In this document: positions 47,108 to 56,295 of the stretch, one piece after another
How the letters are laid out: every line of letters starts with the position of its first letter
Position numbering within the stretch: the stretch's first letter is position 1
Assembly: GCF_002783505.1 (NCBI RefSeq)
Contig: NZ_PFGL01000061.1
Span: forward strand, 1-59,376
DNA length: 59,376 nt
Source of the DNA: Shewanella sp. CG12_big_fil_rev_8_21_14_0_65_47_15
Lineage (GTDB): Bacteria > Pseudomonadota > Gammaproteobacteria > Enterobacterales > Shewanellaceae
Direction of reading: 5' to 3'
The notes under the pieces: model-generated
Told to the model about the DNA's origin: nothing
Databases searched by the model: none
Seen by the model: only the letters and a program-made list of their open reading frames with translations
Position numbers and translations under genes: made by a program

Positions 47108-47254
47108 ATTCAAGAGTCTGATTTTTGAGCGGTTAAATATAATTTGCATACATGTCACCCTAAAAGAGCTTGCCATTGTCACGGGCAAAGGTATAATTCC
47201 CAGCACTTAGAGCCAGCCAGTTGTTTTTGTTGAATCTAAGTGCAATTTAGCAAT

Positions 47255-47341
47255 GCCAGTGTGGTGAAATCGGTAGACACAGCGGATTCAAAATCCGCCG
47301 CCCTTAAAAGCGTGCCAGTTCGAGTCTGGCCACTGGTACCA
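47255..47341 (+). tRNA. tRNA-Leu (anticodon CAA)
   Basis: This is an 87-base class II tRNA. The acceptor arms are GCCAGTG and CACTGGT (first pair G-U), then ACCA. The anticodon stem is GCGGATT...AATCCGC with loop TTCAAAA giving CAA. A variable arm, CGCCCTTAAAAGCGT, and the T arm GCCAG-TTCGAGT-CTGGC are intact. The 3' CCA is encoded. It reads UUG leucine codons. Confidence 0.97.
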
Positions 47342-47357
47342 TCTCTTTAAGAGATAC

Positions 47358-47383
47358 AAACCGACCTTAGCGTCGGTTTTTTT
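47358..47383 (+). terminator. Terminator of tRNA-Leu
   Basis: Arms AAACCGAC and GTCGGTTT with a CTTAGC loop are followed by five more T. It lies 16 bp after the tRNA. Confidence 0.92.
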
Positions 47384-47606
47384 GTCTCTAAAATAATCCC
47401 CCTATCTGCTCATGCTGACGCAATTCAGCTTATAAAAACATTCCAATAGAAATACTAGCTAATCTGCTTCATACATTACTGCGGCATAGATAATTGAATG
47501 TAAATATAGGAGCAAAATGGCAGCGAGAATATAGGGTCATTTCCTATCCAGAACAACATCTGCTAAATAGTGGACTAATGTCGGGGTCTGGCTTGCCATT
47601 CGGGGA

Positions 47607-48248
47607 TCATATTTCCATCACCCAGGCCATGGCGTGTCGGATCAGACTGTTGTTGTCGGCGATGCAGAGTTTTTCCTTAATATGTTCCTTGTGGGAGTCT
47701 ACCGTCTTAGTGCTCAGATGTAGCTCTACGGCGATCCGCTTAGTGGCATAACCCTGTCCCAGCATCATGTAAACTTCCATCTCGCGATCCGACAGTCTAG
47801 ATTCACAGGGGGAGTTCACGTCGCTTTGCCCCTGCAATTGACTGCGAAGCAACTGCTCAGCCATCACAGTGCTGAGATACAACTTCCCCTTCAGTACTTG
47901 GCGGATGGCGGGCACAATATTGGTGACAGCTTCAGCCTTGTTGATGTAGCCGTTAGCGCCGGCCCTGATCACCCGTTCGGCAAACAGGTTTTCTTCATAC
48001 ATGGAAATCACTAGGATGGGTGTGTGGATGTCCTGGGCGCGGACACTTTTGATCAGTTGCAGACCACAGCCTTCCCCCAAGTTGAGATCCACCACCAGCA
48101 CATCGGGTTTAAGCTCATGCACCAAGCGCTGCGCTTCAGACACAGATTCTGCTTCACCGCATAATTGCAGATCCGCCTCTACCTCTATCAGTGAAGCCAT
48201 ACCGCGGCGATAAACCGGGTGATCATCGATCAGCAATATTCTATTCAT
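47607..48248 (-). CDS. NarL-family response regulator
   Basis: From ATG 48248 the protein has 213 residues. The receiver domain shows LLIDDHPVYRRG and the acceptor Asp in VLVVDLNLGEG. A LuxR-type HTH follows with LSDREMEVYMMLGQGYATKRIA and STKTVDSHKEHIKEKL. The start overlaps the kinase stop by eight bases (ATGAATAG), so translation is coupled. It is the partner of the upstream kinase. Targets are unknown; the nearby Hsp20 and CBS genes or nap are candidates. Confidence 0.93.
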   Translation of the reverse strand: MNRILLIDDHPVYRRGMASLIEVEADLQLCGEAESVSEAQRLVHELKPDVLVVDLNLGEGCGLQLIKSVRAQDIHTPILVISMYEENLFAERVIRAGANGYINKAEAVTNIVPAIRQVLKGKLYLSTVMAEQLLRSQLQGQSDVNSPCESRLSDREMEVYMMLGQGYATKRIAVELHLSTKTVDSHKEHIKEKLCIADNNSLIRHAMAWVMEI

Positions 48249-49314
48249 ACCCTTGTCCTGTGTTGTCACTGTGCTGTGGCTTAGTATAGAGGCACTGGAT
48301 GTGGGTGCCTCGATTGACGGCGGACTCAATGTTCAATCTGGCGCCTATCATATGGGCACGGAAGTGGATATTGCGTAATCCTTGACCATTTTTGATCAAT
48401 CGGCCATCGCGGATCGTTAACGTCGGTGACAGACCCTTGCCATCGTCTTGGATATCCAGACAGAGATGTTCGGCCGTTTGCTCGAGCCGCAGTTCTATGA
48501 GGCTAGCCTCGGCATGTTTCAAGGCGTTATACACAGCTTCACGGGCGATCCTATACAACTGAACCTCTACACCATAATCCCCCACGGCCCACTTCCCGTT
48601 GGATATCATCCGCACTTGCGTTTCACCATAACCGTCGCATGTGTCGATAAAGCGCCTAAGCGCCACGTCTAGCCCTTGTTCCTCCAGGTCCACCGTGGCC
48701 AACTCGTTGATCACATTTCTAATACTTCTCACATTCTGCTGTAATGCTTCGCTCAAATTCAGCAATGGCTGCCATAGGACATGACCGTCTTTTTGCAACT
48801 GATTGGCCAATCCTCGCGCCAACATGGCTTGCCCTGTGAGATTTTGACCAAGATCGTCGTGCAGTTCGCGGCTGATACGATTGCGCTCTATCTCGCAGGA
48901 TTGCAGGGCTTCCCTTTCCAATAGCACCTGTTCGGACATGTCGCGGATAATGCCGACAAACCGAGGAAAGCCCTCGACCCTACTGACCAACAGGTTAATG
49001 GGAAACAGGCTGCCGCCTTTGCGTCTCGCCAGCAATTCCCGATTGATACCTATGACTCTAGCTTCGTTTGTCTGCAGATAGCGGTCAATATAGCCATCAT
49101 GCTCTTTGGCGTATGGCTCAGGCATCAACAGCGAGATATTCTGCCCGATTAACTCCTGTGGTTTGTAGTCGAACAAGCTCTGAAGCGCCGAGTTGACATG
49201 CAGAACTGTGCCTCGATAGTCAATAATAACAATAACATCGGCCGCAGCCTGTAAAATGGCCCGCAATTCCTCGCTGTTTTCCTCCAGCAGAGTCTGATTC
49301 ATATCACCAACCAT
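48241..49314 (-). CDS. PAS-containing NarX-type (HisKA_3) histidine kinase
   Basis: The 357-residue kinase has no membrane helix. A PAS domain (about 20-130) contains IIDYRGTVLHVNSALQ and LIGQNISLLMPEPYAKEHD, which resembles FixL-type PAS sequences. The dimerisation domain has NRISRELHDDLGQNLTG, and an HATPase domain ends it. ATG 49314 follows AAGGG; the TTG at 49335 is less likely. The FixL-like PAS could bind heme and sense O2 or NO, but a heme histidine cannot be confirmed by eye. It forms an operon with the NarL-type regulator. Confidence 0.9.
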   Translation of the reverse strand: MVGDMNQTLLEENSEELRAILQAAADVIVIIDYRGTVLHVNSALQSLFDYKPQELIGQNISLLMPEPYAKEHDGYIDRYLQTNEARVIGINRELLARRKGGSLFPINLLVSRVEGFPRFVGIIRDMSEQVLLEREALQSCEIERNRISRELHDDLGQNLTGQAMLARGLANQLQKDGHVLWQPLLNLSEALQQNVRSIRNVINELATVDLEEQGLDVALRRFIDTCDGYGETQVRMISNGKWAVGDYGVEVQLYRIAREAVYNALKHAEASLIELRLEQTAEHLCLDIQDDGKGLSPTLTIRDGRLIKNGQGLRNIHFRAHMIGARLNIESAVNRGTHIQCLYTKPQHSDNTGQGYE

Positions 49315-49578
49315 GCTGTGCCCTTCGAAACCCAAGGTTAGTATAGAGAGTTAGTAATTATAGAAGATCCGATGGCATAAGCATTGACGTTAACGACTTA
49401 TCCGGCATTATCTGCACTAAATAGCGGTGCTGAATTGCCAAGTTGGCCGTAGGTGGTTAGATGGCAAGGTAATCGGGGGGACGGTGAGGGGAATAACCCC
49501 TAGCCAAACATCAATCCGGCGCTCAAGGGGGTGAAACTGCTTTGTCATACCTAGTGGCATAACGTCTTATCCATCAAT

Positions 49579-49607
49579 AAGATGCCATGCTTTAAGCATG
49601 GCATCTT
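49579..49607 (-). terminator. Probable terminator of the hsp20 gene
   Basis: AAGATGCCATGCTT and AAGCATGGCATCTT form a nearly perfect palindrome with a one-base centre. It lies 22 bp after the hsp20 stop. The T tail is poor, so it may also act as an RNA-stabilising hairpin. Confidence 0.65.
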
Positions 49608-49629
49608 AGGATTAATAACCACAAAAGCC

Positions 49630-50079
49630 TCAATTGATGCTAATGGTTTTAACTTCTTTTTTCATACCAGGTATTTTGTTCAGATGGACCTGTAACAGAC
49701 CATCCTTACATTCGGCCTTGATATGACCTTGGTCGACATAATCGGGTAAACGGAAACTGCGCAGGAAACTACCGTAGCCTCTTTCGAGGCGCACATAGTT
49801 GTCACCCTTGTCTTCTTTTTCATGCTTGCGCTCGCCGCGAATAACGAGTGCACCGTCATCAATTTCAACGCTCAGATCCTTGCGTTCCATGCCGGGTACA
49901 TCCATTTTCACTAGGATTTCCTGCTCGTTTTCCAACACATCCATGGAGGGGCTCCAACGTACTTCCATAGGAAATGCCGAGCCGCCATTGAACAAACTGT
50001 CATAGAAGGAGCCCATATCATTGAAGGGGTCCCAGCGGGACAATTGACTACCAGTACCGAGAGTGGGAAACAGGTTCAT
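49630..50079 (-). CDS. Small heat-shock protein of the Hsp20/alpha-crystallin family
   Basis: The 149-residue protein has an alpha-crystallin domain (about 40-135) with VKMDVPGMERKDLSVEIDDG and the LQVHLNK variant of the G-V-L signature. Hsp20 chaperones hold unfolded proteins in ATP-independent oligomers. The sequence type is the class of bacterial Hsp20 (HspC-like), not IbpA. AGGAG precedes ATG. It follows the CBS gene after 28 bp on the same strand, so they form an operon. Confidence 0.95.
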   Translation of the reverse strand: MNLFPTLGTGSQLSRWDPFNDMGSFYDSLFNGGSAFPMEVRWSPSMDVLENEQEILVKMDVPGMERKDLSVEIDDGALVIRGERKHEKEDKGDNYVRLERGYGSFLRSFRLPDYVDQGHIKAECKDGLLQVHLNKIPGMKKEVKTISIN

Positions 50080-50107
50080 AATCTTTCTCCTATATAGGGT
50101 TAAGGGA

Positions 50108-50578
50108 TCAGGCGATGGGTGAAGCCTTCGCCAGAGTTCTGTGGGTACAAACGGACGCTAAGGTATCGGCCACCTCATTGGCTTTGATGATCTTACCGCT
50201 GTCGGCCTTGTAAGCCCGAGCTATATCATTAAGGGATAGGATACCGACCTGCCGCTGTTTGCTATCTAACACAGGAAGGCGTCTCAACTGCTTGGATTGC
50301 ATTAGTTCTTCTGCTACTGAGAGTTCGTCGTTGATGCCGATACTGACCAAAGACTGAGACATGGCTTCATTGACCAAGATGTCCCGTAAAGGTCGCCCCT
50401 GAATGAATCCCGCCATGGCGATATCACGGTCGGTAACCATACCTATGACTTGCAACTCATTGTTAAGAACGGGTAATGCACCACAATCGGCCTCCCACAT
50501 GATTTTTGCGGCTTGCAGAAGAGATTCCTCAGCCTTGATGCATCTGACATCGGGTGTCATACAGGATTGGACTTTCAT
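50108..50578 (-). CDS. Tandem CBS-domain protein
   Basis: The 156-residue protein consists of two CBS domains, with MVTDRDIAMAGF in the first half and GILSLNDIAR in the second. CBS pairs bind adenine nucleotides or other ligands and often regulate partners. It has no enzyme domain, so it may act as a sensor or chaperone partner. A strong AAAGGAGG precedes the ATG. It is the first gene of the CBS-hsp20 operon, divergent from nap. Confidence 0.93.
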   Translation of the reverse strand: MKVQSCMTPDVRCIKAEESLLQAAKIMWEADCGALPVLNNELQVIGMVTDRDIAMAGFIQGRPLRDILVNEAMSQSLVSIGINDELSVAEELMQSKQLRRLPVLDSKQRQVGILSLNDIARAYKADSGKIIKANEVADTLASVCTHRTLAKASPIA

Positions 50579-50660
50579 ACTCGTCCTCCTTTTTGTTAAT
50601 CCTGATACATCATAGCCCTAGCAAGCTAAGACGAAATTCGGAGAACCCCCTGTTTTCGAC

Positions 50661-50675
50661 TAGGGAATTTCCCTA
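50661..50675. promoter_or_regulatory. Palindrome near the CBS-hsp20 promoter
   Basis: TAGGGAA-T-TTCCCTA is a perfect 7-1-7 palindrome 83 bp upstream of the CBS gene start. It has no known consensus I can name. Confidence 0.4.
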
Positions 50676-50766
50676 TTAGCACACGGGTCAGTAGGTAATC
50701 TTGGTTCTGCATCAAAGAAATTAGCTGCTTAAATTTCAAACTGAGAGTTAGATCACGCGTAAAACT

Positions 50767-50780
50767 TTGATCAGGATCGA
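50767..50780 (+). promoter_or_regulatory. FNR/EtrA-like site upstream of napD
   Basis: TTGAT-CAGG-ATCGA matches TTGAT-N4-ATCAA with one mismatch. It lies 133 bp before the napD start. EtrA is the Shewanella FNR homologue, and nap is known to depend on it or on CRP. Confidence 0.65.
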
Positions 50781-50793
50781 CTATCCCTTTCAA

Positions 50794-50809
50794 TACCTCT
50801 TCGGAGGTA
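50794..50809 (+). promoter_or_regulatory. NarP/NarL-type 7-2-7 palindrome upstream of napD
   Basis: TACCTCT-TC-GGAGGTA fits the NarP 7-2-7 arrangement of inverted heptamers (TACYYMT), with one deviation in the second heptamer. It lies about 103 bp before the napD start and 14 bp from the FNR-like site. The same bases could fold as a UUCG-capped hairpin, but there is no T tail. Confidence 0.7.
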
Positions 50810-50912
50810 TACCCACAATTTTTATCAGGTCTAGACTCGCTTGTATCTGCACTCGGCTGCCCCACTTTTTATCTCCAGCAACTGAGTGAACACCACTTAA
50901 AGGTCACCCGCT

Positions 50913-51197
50913 ATGAGTCAGGAATACCATGTTACCAGCCTTGTGGTACATGCAGCCCCCAATGCCTTACAACAGGTTGAGACCGATATTGCCGCATTAA
51001 AGGGTTGCGATATCCACGCCATTTCCCCAGAAGGTAAGTTGGTCATCACCCTCGAAGGGAATAGCCAAAAAGCCATTCTCGACAATGTTGAAGCCATCAA
51101 TGCCCTGTCCGGCGTGTTATCCGCCAGTTTGATTTACCACCAAGTAGAACCCCTAGAACAAGAACTGTTAGAAAAAGAGAGTGAGGAAACACTATGA
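50913..51197 (+). CDS. napD: NapA maturation chaperone
   Basis: The 94-residue protein matches NapD: a ferredoxin-like fold with [12 protein letters not shown] and [16 protein letters not shown]. NapD binds the Tat signal peptide of NapA and delays export until the molybdenum cofactor is inserted. AAGGTC precedes ATG. It overlaps napA by four bases (ATGA). First gene of the operon. Confidence 0.96.
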   Translation: MSQEYHVTSLVVHAAPNALQQVETDIAALKGCDIHAISPEGKLVITLEGNSQKAILDNVEAINALSGVLSASLIYHQVEPLEQELLEKESEETL

Positions 51198-53674
51198 GCA
51201 TTAGCCGCCGCGAGTTTCTCAAGGCTAACGCAGCGGTTGCCGCTGCCACGGCCGTTGGCGTCACGCTTCCCGTGAAGATGGTCGAAGCCGCCGAGTCAGA
51301 TAATATTAAGTGGGATAAAGCTCCCTGCCGTTTTTGCGGTGTGGGTTGTAGCGTATTAGTCGGTACCAAAGCGGGTAAAGTCGTTGCCACTAAGGGCGAT
51401 CCCGAAAGCCCTGTTAACCGTGGTTTGAACTGTATTAAGGGTTACTTCCTGTCGAAAATCATGTATGGCAAGGACAGATTAACCGCACCGCTGCTGCGGA
51501 TGAAAGACGGCAAATACCACAAAGAAGGCGAGTTTACCCCAGTAAGCTGGGATGTCGCCTTCGATACTATGGCCGCTCAATGGAAACACAGCATCGCCAC
51601 TAAGGGCCCAACCTCAGTCGGTATGTTTGGCTCGGGCCAATGGACCATCTGGGAAGGTTATGCCGCCTCTAAATTACATAAGGCCGGATTCTTAACCAAC
51701 AATATCGACCCTAACGCCCGCCACTGTATGGCATCGGCCGTAGGTGGCTTTATGCGTACCTTCGGTATCGACGAGCCGATGGGTTGTTACGATGACTTAG
51801 AAGCCGCCGATCACTTTGTGCTCTGGGGTGCCAATATGGCCGAGATGCACCCGATCCTGTGGGCACGTTTATCCGACCGCCGCTTAAGCCACAAAGACTG
51901 CCGCGTACATGTGCTATCCACCTTCGAGAACCGCAGTTTCGACTTAGCAGACAACCCTATGGTGTTCCGTCCACAGTCAGACTTAGTGATCCTCAACTTT
52001 ATCGCTAACTACATCATCCAACACAAAGCCGTGAATACCGATTTTGTGACTAAACATACTAAGTTTGCCCTCGGTGTGGATGATATCGGTTATGGTCTGC
52101 GTCCAGATCATCCGTTAGAGAAGAAAGCCAAAAACCCAGGCAATGGTAAGTCTAGCCCTATCAGCTTCGAAGAATATGCTAAGTTTGTCAGCACTTATAC
52201 GCTGGAATATGCGGCGAAAATGAGTGGTGTCGAACCCGAAAAATTAGAAACCTTAGCTAAGGCCTATGCCGATCCTAAGGTCAAAGTCATGAGTCTGTGG
52301 ACCATGGGGATCAACCAGCACGTTCGTGGGGTGTGGGCAAACAACATGCTCTACAACATCCACTTACTCACAGGCAAAATCGCCACCCCAGGTAACAGCC
52401 CATTCTCATTAACGGGTCAACCTTCGGCCTGTGGTACTGCCCGTGAAGTCGGCACCTTCGCCCACCGCTTACCCGCAGATATGGAAGTGGCCAACGATAA
52501 ACACCGCGCCATCACAGAAAAAGTGTGGCAGGTACCAGAGGGCACCATTCCGCCAAAACCCGGCTTCCATGCCGTGCTGCAAAGCCGCATGCTCAAAGAC
52601 GGTAAACTCAACTGCTATTGGACCATGTGTACCAACAATATGCAGGCGGGTCCGAATATCAACGATGAAATTTACCCCGGTTTCCGTAACCCAGAAAACT
52701 TTATCGTGGTATCCGATCCATACCCAACCGTCACCGCCATGGCCGCCGACTTAATTCTGCCCACCGCCATGTGGGTTGAGAAAGAAGGTGCCTACGGTAA
52801 CGCCGAGCGCCGCACCCATATGTGGCATCAACAGGTCAAAGCGCCAGAAGGGGCTAAATCGGATCTGTGGCAATTAGTCGAGTTCTCAAAACGCTTTAAA
52901 GTGTCTGAAGTGTGGCCCGCTGAGCTTATCGCCAAGCAACCTGAATACGCTGACAAAACGCTTTATGAAGTGCTGTTTGCCAACGGCGTCATCAACAAGT
53001 TCCCAACCACAGATTGTAAGGGTGACTTAAACGATGAAAGCGCGCACTTTGGCTTCTATCTACAGAAAGGCATCTTCGAAGAATACGCCGCCTTCGGTCG
53101 CGGCCATGGCCATGACTTAGCCGACTTTGACCGTTACCACGAAACCCGCGGCCTACGCTGGCCAGTAGTTGAGGGCAAAGAAACCCTGCGCCGCTTCGTT
53201 GAAGGTAGCGATCCCTATGTGAAGGCGGGTGAAGGCTACAAGTTCTACGGCAAACCCGATGGCAAAGCGGTGATTTTCGCCCTGCCCTACGAGCCTGCAG
53301 CAGAAGAGCCAAATGAAGAATACGATCTGTGGATGTCTACCGGCCGTGTGCTCGAACATTGGCATACAGGTTCGATGACCGCCCGTGTACCTGAGCTATA
53401 CCGCGCCTATCCCGATGCTCAAATCTTTATGCATCCTGAAGACGCTAAGGCCCGTGGTCTGCAACGTGGAGATGAAGTGATAGTGGCATCTCCCCGTGGT
53501 GAGGTCAAAACCCGTGTCGAAACCAAAGGCCGTAACAAACCGCCACGCGGCGTCGCGTTTATGCCCTTCTTCGATGCGCGTCAGTTAGTCAACAAGTTGA
53601 TTCTGGATGCGACCGATCCACTGTCAAAAGAAACTGACTTTAAGAAGTGTCCCGTAAAAGTGATGAAGGCCTAA
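51194..53674 (+). CDS. napA: Periplasmic nitrate reductase catalytic subunit
   Basis: The 826-residue molybdoenzyme has the Tat signal [19 protein letters not shown] and the N-terminal [4Fe-4S] motif [13 protein letters not shown] with the fourth Cys in GLNCIKGYF. The molybdenum region around [12 protein letters not shown] carries the ligand Cys. The C-terminal molybdopterin-guanine dinucleotide domain ([18 protein letters not shown]) is complete. NapA reduces nitrate to nitrite in the periplasm. Length matches the family. Confidence 0.98.
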   Translation: MSISRREFLKANAAVAAATAVGVTLPVKMVEAAESDNIKWDKAPCRFCGVGCSVLVGTKAGKVVATKGDPESPVNRGLNCIKGYFLSKIMYGKDRLTAPLLRMKDGKYHKEGEFTPVSWDVAFDTMAAQWKHSIATKGPTSVGMFGSGQWTIWEGYAASKLHKAGFLTNNIDPNARHCMASAVGGFMRTFGIDEPMGCYDDLEAADHFVLWGANMAEMHPILWARLSDRRLSHKDCRVHVLSTFENRSFDLADNPMVFRPQSDLVILNFIANYIIQHKAVNTDFVTKHTKFALGVDDIGYGLRPDHPLEKKAKNPGNGKSSPISFEEYAKFVSTYTLEYAAKMSGVEPEKLETLAKAYADPKVKVMSLWTMGINQHVRGVWANNMLYNIHLLTGKIATPGNSPFSLTGQPSACGTAREVGTFAHRLPADMEVANDKHRAITEKVWQVPEGTIPPKPGFHAVLQSRMLKDGKLNCYWTMCTNNMQAGPNINDEIYPGFRNPENFIVVSDPYPTVTAMAADLILPTAMWVEKEGAYGNAERRTHMWHQQVKAPEGAKSDLWQLVEFSKRFKVSEVWPAELIAKQPEYADKTLYEVLFANGVINKFPTTDCKGDLNDESAHFGFYLQKGIFEEYAAFGRGHGHDLADFDRYHETRGLRWPVVEGKETLRRFVEGSDPYVKAGEGYKFYGKPDGKAVIFALPYEPAAEEPNEEYDLWMSTGRVLEHWHTGSMTARVPELYRAYPDAQIFMHPEDAKARGLQRGDEVIVASPRGEVKTRVETKGRNKPPRGVAFMPFFDARQLVNKLILDATDPLSKETDFKKCPVKVMKA

Positions 53675-53724
53675 GCCTCATTTGATAGCGATAAGCGTAT
53701 TTGAAAGCGATTAAGGAGTCTAAG

Positions 53725-54459
53725 GTGAGTCAGCAAGTTAAGCGTCCATTCACAGTCAAGCAAGTCAACCGTCGCCAGTTTTTGGCAACGACGGCTAAGG
53801 CTGGCTGCGTGATGGGGCTCGTGGGATTAGGCTTGACGGCCACGGCAAAAAGCCAAGGCCAACTCGCCCCCCAAGCTTGCAGACCGCCGGGCGCCCTTGA
53901 AGAAAGCGATTTTCTCTCCGCCTGTGTGCGTTGCGGTTTGTGTGTCGAAGCTTGTCCCTACGACACTCTATCACTGGCACGCTGGTTTGATGGCGCCGCC
54001 ACTGGCACGCCATTCTTTACCGCAAGACGCATTCCATGCGAAATGTGTGAGGATATTCCCTGCATCAAAGCCTGCCCTTCGGGCGCGCTTGACCCTCAAC
54101 TTGAGCAAATTAGCGATGCTAAGATGGGTGTTGCGGTACTGATAGATGAGAAAAACTGCCTAAACTTTAAGGGATTACGTTGTGACGTCTGTTATCGGGT
54201 TTGTCCGTTAATCGACAATGCCATCACCTTAGAACGCCAACGCAATCAACATAGCGATCACCACGCCATGTTTTTACCCACAGTCAACAGCGATACCTGT
54301 ACGGGTTGCGGTAAATGCGAGCATGCCTGCGTGCTCGACACGGCCGCGATTAAGGTGTTACCTACCGCTCTGGCGCTCGGTAAAGCGGCGGCGCATGACA
54401 CTTATATCAACACCGAGGAAACCACCTTAGAGATGTTGAATAAGGGGCTGATGTTATGA
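53725..54459 (+). CDS. napG: Periplasmic ferredoxin-type quinol dehydrogenase subunit
   Basis: From GTG 53725 (RBS AAGGAG) the protein has 244 residues. It has a Tat motif [13 protein letters not shown] and four [4Fe-4S] clusters: [35 protein letters not shown] and [11 protein letters not shown]. It takes electrons from NapH. The frame opens at TTG 53701, but that start lies before the RBS. It overlaps napH by four bases. Confidence 0.95.
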   Translation: MSQQVKRPFTVKQVNRRQFLATTAKAGCVMGLVGLGLTATAKSQGQLAPQACRPPGALEESDFLSACVRCGLCVEACPYDTLSLARWFDGAATGTPFFTARRIPCEMCEDIPCIKACPSGALDPQLEQISDAKMGVAVLIDEKNCLNFKGLRCDVCYRVCPLIDNAITLERQRNQHSDHHAMFLPTVNSDTCTGCGKCEHACVLDTAAIKVLPTALALGKAAAHDTYINTEETTLEMLNKGLML

Positions 54460-55445
54460 GCAATCAGTTTATGAGTACAAAAACAGTGAACTCAAAAGCA
54501 AAATCCCAAATGCAGGGTGAACATGCCGCAGCCATAGCAGAACTCGGATGGTTTGGCGCACACAAATATTTGCTGCTACGCCGCGCGGTGCAATTAGGGC
54601 TTTTAGGCCTATTTGCACTGGGGCCACTTTTGGGAGTTTGGCTATTTAAGGGTAATTTATCGGCCAGTTTACTGCTCGATACCATTCCCTTTGCCGACCC
54701 ACTGGTGAGCTTACAAATGCTGGCAAGCGGGCATATTCCCGAGCTTAACCTACTGATAGGTGCCGCCTTGGTCATACTGTTTTATGCCCTCGCCGGTGGC
54801 AGGGTGTTTTGTAGCTGGGTGTGTCCAGTCAATCTGGTTACCGACACCGCAAGCTGGCTCAGACGTAAATTGAACCTTCCTCGCACCAGCGAGTTACCGC
54901 GTAATTTACGTTATTACCTGCTGGCACTCGTGTTGTTATTGCCACTGCTCACGGGCAACTTGATTTGGGAATGGGTTAACCCTGTGCCCTTAGTCTATCG
55001 CGCCGTACTATTTGGCAGTCTCAGTGGTTTATGGATCTTAGCGGCAATATTTCTGCTGGATCTGTTTATCGCCGAGCGTGCTTGGTGTGGTCACTTGTGT
55101 CCAACAGGCGCCCTGTTCGGTTTAATCGGCAAATGGAGCCCCATCAAGATCGTTGCCAGTAAGGCCAGTGTCTGTGATAACTGCATGGACTGCTTTGCCG
55201 TCTGCCCCGAACGCCAGGTATTAAAACCCGCATTAAAGGGGCCAAACCCGGTGATATCAAACCCTGACTGCACCCAATGCGGCCGCTGTATCGATGTCTG
55301 CGCACAACGCGTATTTCGCTATCAAACTCGTTTTACTGCCACTCAGGCGCAACTTAGTACAAGCGATTCGACCGATTGTCAGTCGCCATCAACCACTTCA
55401 CCAATTCGTCAACACATTGCCCCCAAGGCGGAGAAGGACCAATGA
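54456..55445 (+). CDS. napH: Membrane quinol dehydrogenase component
   Basis: The 329-residue membrane protein has four helices. Two C-x3-CP motifs lie in the membrane part (CSWVCPVN and CGHLCPTG), and two ferredoxin clusters sit in the C-terminal cytoplasmic region ([26 protein letters not shown]). NapGH oxidises menaquinol or ubiquinol. With no napC here, electrons to NapB may come from NapGH or from a CymA-type tetraheme protein elsewhere. It overlaps napB by four bases. Confidence 0.95.
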   Translation: MSNQFMSTKTVNSKAKSQMQGEHAAAIAELGWFGAHKYLLLRRAVQLGLLGLFALGPLLGVWLFKGNLSASLLLDTIPFADPLVSLQMLASGHIPELNLLIGAALVILFYALAGGRVFCSWVCPVNLVTDTASWLRRKLNLPRTSELPRNLRYYLLALVLLLPLLTGNLIWEWVNPVPLVYRAVLFGSLSGLWILAAIFLLDLFIAERAWCGHLCPTGALFGLIGKWSPIKIVASKASVCDNCMDCFAVCPERQVLKPALKGPNPVISNPDCTQCGRCIDVCAQRVFRYQTRFTATQAQLSTSDSTDCQSPSTTSPIRQHIAPKAEKDQ

Positions 55446-55873
55446 AAAAAATACTCACCTTAGCTGCGATTGTATTAGCCATCGGCGGCTGCTCAGGCCA
55501 ACAAGCAGACACTCAAGCCACACCCGTAAACATTAAATCCCTTGCCGGCGATAGCACGGTAACGGATATTCGCCCCGCCGATGCAATGCCCGTCTACCCA
55601 AGCCGCGGCAAGGCGTTAGAGCGCAGCTTTACCGATCAACCACCGCTCATTCCCCATAAGGATGATTACAAAATCACCTTAGATAAGAATGGCTGTTTAA
55701 CATGCCATAGCTGGGATAAAGCCCCACGCATGAAAGCCACTCCAGTGGCGAAATCCCACGTTATCGACGATAAAGGCACGCTCAATGGCCATAACTATTT
55801 CTGTACTCAGTGCCACGTTGCACAGGCAGAAAACAAGGCGCCTCTAGTCGATAATAAGTTCTCAACGCAATAA
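55442..55873 (+). CDS. napB: Diheme cytochrome c subunit of nitrate reductase
   Basis: The 143-residue protein starts at ATG 55442, overlapping the napH stop. It has two heme-c motifs, CLTCH and CTQCH, with distal histidines such as in LIPHKDD and KSHVID. It passes electrons to NapA. The signal sequence ends AIGGC-SG, which resembles a lipobox, so the protein may be acylated, unlike the E. coli version. The frame opens at 55376 but that would disrupt the signal peptide. Confidence 0.95.
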   Translation: MKKILTLAAIVLAIGGCSGQQADTQATPVNIKSLAGDSTVTDIRPADAMPVYPSRGKALERSFTDQPPLIPHKDDYKITLDKNGCLTCHSWDKAPRMKATPVAKSHVIDDKGTLNGHNYFCTQCHVAQAENKAPLVDNKFSTQ

Positions 55874-56039
55874 AACTGCACTCCCCTACCCACAAAAGCC
55901 ACTGCTCGCCCAATGGCTTTTGACTTTCTAACCCCTCGGGAAAATGAGGTTTTAGAATTAAATGCCGGGAAGGTCTGGAAATCAAAAAGCTAAAATACGA
56001 TCAGGAAAGAGCCAAAAGCGCGAAGAATGCAGAAAGTAA

Positions 56040-56061
56040 AAACCCAGCCTAGGCTGGGTTT
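56040..56061. terminator. Terminator downstream of napB and the small ORF
   Basis: The perfect 11-bp palindrome AAACCCAGCC-TA-GGCTGGGTTT lies 167 bp after napB. The stop of the small leftward ORF lies within it. The rightward tail is T-rich; the leftward side is TTTAC. Confidence 0.75.
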
Positions 56062-56201
56062 ACTTGTTGTTTTGCTTTATGCAAATCACCCGCCGGAGCC
56101 GTTAATCTGGTTCGCGTTGCCTTTGCTGTTTGCACATTCTTTGTTTCAGGTATAGCCGCCTGCCACAAAGCACCAACCCATAAACTTGATGTTGACTTCA
56201 T
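56049..56201 (-). CDS. Small hypothetical ORF divergent from the LysR gene
   Basis: A 50-codon frame starts MKSTSSLWVGALWQAAIPET and ends KQQVNPA, with the stop inside the hairpin at 56040-56061. AGGAG lies eight bases before its ATG. The N terminus is hydrophobic with tryptophans, the rest is basic. It faces the LysR gene across a 94-bp gap, the usual layout for a LysR target. I do not recognise the family; it may be a genuine small gene or a decayed one. Confidence 0.5.
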   Translation of the reverse strand: MKSTSSLWVGALWQAAIPETKNVQTAKATRTRLTAPAGDLHKAKQQVNPA

Positions 56202-56295
56202 TGGTAAATCTCCTGTTCTGTTAACAAGCTCAAAGTAATACTTAGGCCATCATCAGTAAAATGAATTAACGCCATACAATGGATTCCATTTGAGC

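Larger units (their letters stand above)
50579..50912. promoter_or_regulatory. Divergent nap / CBS-hsp20 regulatory region
   Basis: This 334-base region separates two divergent operons. It contains a palindrome TAGGGAA-T-TTCCCTA (50661-50675), an FNR/EtrA-like site (50767-50780) and a NarP-type palindrome (50794-50809). A 79-codon leftward frame runs through these sites and is not accepted as a gene. Confidence 0.75.

Noticed and set aside
50626..50865. 79-codon leftward frame in the nap/CBS intergenic region
   Set aside because: It has a GGAG before a GTG start, but it runs through the FNR-like and NarP-like sites and has no recognisable domain. Function of that DNA as a promoter is more likely. 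Conservation of the frame would change this view.
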